This document shows, piece after piece, positions 19,883 through 20,986 of a stretch of DNA of 20,986 bases. A program made the translations under genes and the position numbers. The DNA comes from DASRRB01 sp036732755. Its GTDB lineage: Bacteria; Planctomycetota; B15-G4; SIAN01. Location of the stretch: the NCBI GenBank assembly GCA_036732755.1, contig DAINBU010000092.1:1-20986 (forward strand). The letters are read 5' to 3'. Position 1 is the stretch's first letter. The number at the start of each line of letters is the position of its first letter. The notes under the pieces are model-generated. The model had not been told where the DNA came from and searched no databases. It worked only from the letters and a program-made list of their open reading frames with translations.

Positions 19883-20986
19883 CTAGATCCTCGCGATGAT
19901 CGCGTCCGCCATCTCCTTCGTGCCGACGACCGGCCGCGCGTCGCCGGGCTGGCGCAGGTCGTAGGTCACGTTCGCGCCGTCGGCGATGACCGCCGCGGTC
20001 GCCTTCTCCACGCGCGCCGCGGCCGCCTTTTCGCCGAGGTACTCGAGCATGAGCGCGCCCGACAGGACGAGCGCGGTCGGGTTGACCTTGTTCATGCCCT
20101 TGTACTTGGGGGCGCTGCCGTGCACGGCCTCGAACATCGCGCCGTTCGTCCCGATGTTGGCGCCGGGCGCGACTCCGAGCCCGCCGATCAGGCCGGCGCA
20201 GAGGTCGGAGACGATGTCGCCGTAGAGGTTGGTGAGGACGAGCACGTCGTAGAGCTCGGGCTTCTGCACGAGCTGCATGCACATGTTGTCGACGATGCGG
20301 TCCTCGAACTCGATCTTCGGGTGGCGCTTCGCGACCTCGCGGGCGACCTCGAGGTAGAGGCCGTCCGTGTGCTTCATGATGTTCGCCTTGTGGACCGCCG
20401 TGACCTTCTTGCGGCCGTGCTTCTCGGCGTAGTCGAAGGCGAACTCGACGATGCGGCGGCTCCCCTCGTAGCTGATCGGCTTGATCGAGATGCCGACGTG
20501 CTCACGGATCCTCGCCTTCGGCTGGAGCTCCTTGATCAACTCGACCACGCGCGCGACCTCGGGCGTGTCCTTCTGGAATTCGATCCCGGCGTAGAGGTCC
20601 TCGGTGTTCTCGCGCACGATCACGAGGTCGATGGCGTCGAAGCGCGTGCGCACGCCGCGGTAGGTCTTGCAGGGGCGAAGGCAGGCGTAGAGGTCGAACT
20701 CCTTGCGCAGCGCGACGTTCACCGACCGGAAGCCGCCGCCCACCGGCGTCGTGATCGGCGCCTTGAGGCAGACCTTCGTGCGGCGCATCGACTCGAGGAC
20801 GCGCTCGGGCAGCGGCGTGCCTTCGCGCTCGTTCACGTCGACGCCCGCGTCCTGCACGTCCCAGTCGATCTTCACGCCGGTCGCGTCGAGGACGCGGCGG
20901 GTCGCCTCGGCGAGCTCGGGGCCGGTGCCGTCGCCCCGGATCAGCGTGACCGGATGGCCCTTGCCGCCCGACGTGCCCTGGGTGTC
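19883..20986 (-). CDS. icd: Isocitrate dehydrogenase (5' end beyond window)
   Basis: This is the last 367 residues of an isocitrate/isopropylmalate dehydrogenase family enzyme. The frame is open to the right edge and no ATG, GTG or TTG occurs before VTLIRGDGTGPELAEAT, the family N-terminus, so the start lies outside; an internal GTG at 20875 would remove that motif. Substrate and metal residues are in SVNVALRKEFDLYACLRP, VRENTEDLYAG, AVHKANIMKHTDG and LYGDIVSDLCAGL. The S-x-N-x-x-L-R pattern indicates isocitrate rather than isopropylmalate. HGSAPKYKGMNKVNP has Lys-Tyr where NADP-using E. coli Icd has them, pointing to NADP, though this is only suggestive. It is first in the visible TCA block. 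Confidence 0.93.
   Translation of the reverse strand, partial: DTQGTSGGKGHPVTLIRGDGTGPELAEATRRVLDATGVKIDWDVQDAGVDVNEREGTPLPERVLESMRRTKVCLKAPITTPVGGGFRSVNVALRKEFDLYACLRPCKTYRGVRTRFDAIDLVIVRENTEDLYAGIEFQKDTPEVARVVELIKELQPKARIREHVGISIKPISYEGSRRIVEFAFDYAEKHGRKKVTAVHKANIMKHTDGLYLEVAREVAKRHPKIEFEDRIVDNMCMQLVQKPELYDVLVLTNLYGDIVSDLCAGLIGGLGVAPGANIGTNGAMFEAVHGSAPKYKGMNKVNPTALVLSGALMLEYLGEKAAAARVEKATAAVIADGANVTYDLRQPGDARPVVGTKEMADAIIARI

Noticed and set aside
1..20986. tRNA, rRNA, riboswitch, transposase, phage or defence genes
   Set aside because: None was recognised on either strand by eye. A covariance-model scan would be needed to exclude small structured RNAs.

Overview
This window is a 21 kb piece of a very GC-rich bacterial chromosome, with G or C at most third codon positions. 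It holds ordinary, tightly packed housekeeping and secretion genes. I see no tRNA, rRNA, insertion sequence, CRISPR array or prophage. The divergent serine-tRNA ligase, the isolated PTS IIA protein beside ribosomal protein S21, the prepilin-like secretion cluster with glycine-rich inserts, and a large secreted protein of unknown family would fit a deep-branching Planctomycetota-like organism. That assignment is an inference from style, not from a search.

Layout. Positions 1-73 hold the end of an unidentified plus-strand gene. It abuts a minus-strand pair, a PtsN-type IIA protein followed by rpsU (75-860). A 324-base divergent region (861-1184) separates ptsN from a plus-strand type II secretion cluster, gspD-E-F-G-H-I-J (1185-9552), which encodes the secretin, ATPase, inner-membrane platform and four pseudopilins. 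From 9586 to 13847 the minus strand carries a rhomboid protease, a 679-residue secreted protein of unknown function and serS. folD (13901-14821) is the only plus-strand gene in the right half. The rest is minus strand. In transcription order it runs icd (cut by the right edge), mdh, sucC, sucD, tatA, mobA and a long-chain polyprenyl diphosphate synthase.

How the genes work together. icd, mdh and sucCD form a TCA-cycle block (isocitrate oxidation, succinyl-CoA to succinate, malate oxidation). The block feeds a stop/start-overlapped tail of tatA, mobA and a prenyl synthase, which suits a respiratory cell: Tat export of folded cofactor proteins, molybdenum cofactor maturation, and quinone side chains. 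The Gsp proteins would build a type II secretion or pseudopilus machine, but no gspC, K, L or M is present here.

The most interesting points are: a FolD-like protein whose catalytic lysine and a second active-site residue are both substituted; GC-rich inverted repeats a few bases after the stop codons of several genes; unusual low-complexity extensions in the secretion proteins; and the unknown secreted protein upstream of serS. I did not find a clearly novel multi-gene system.
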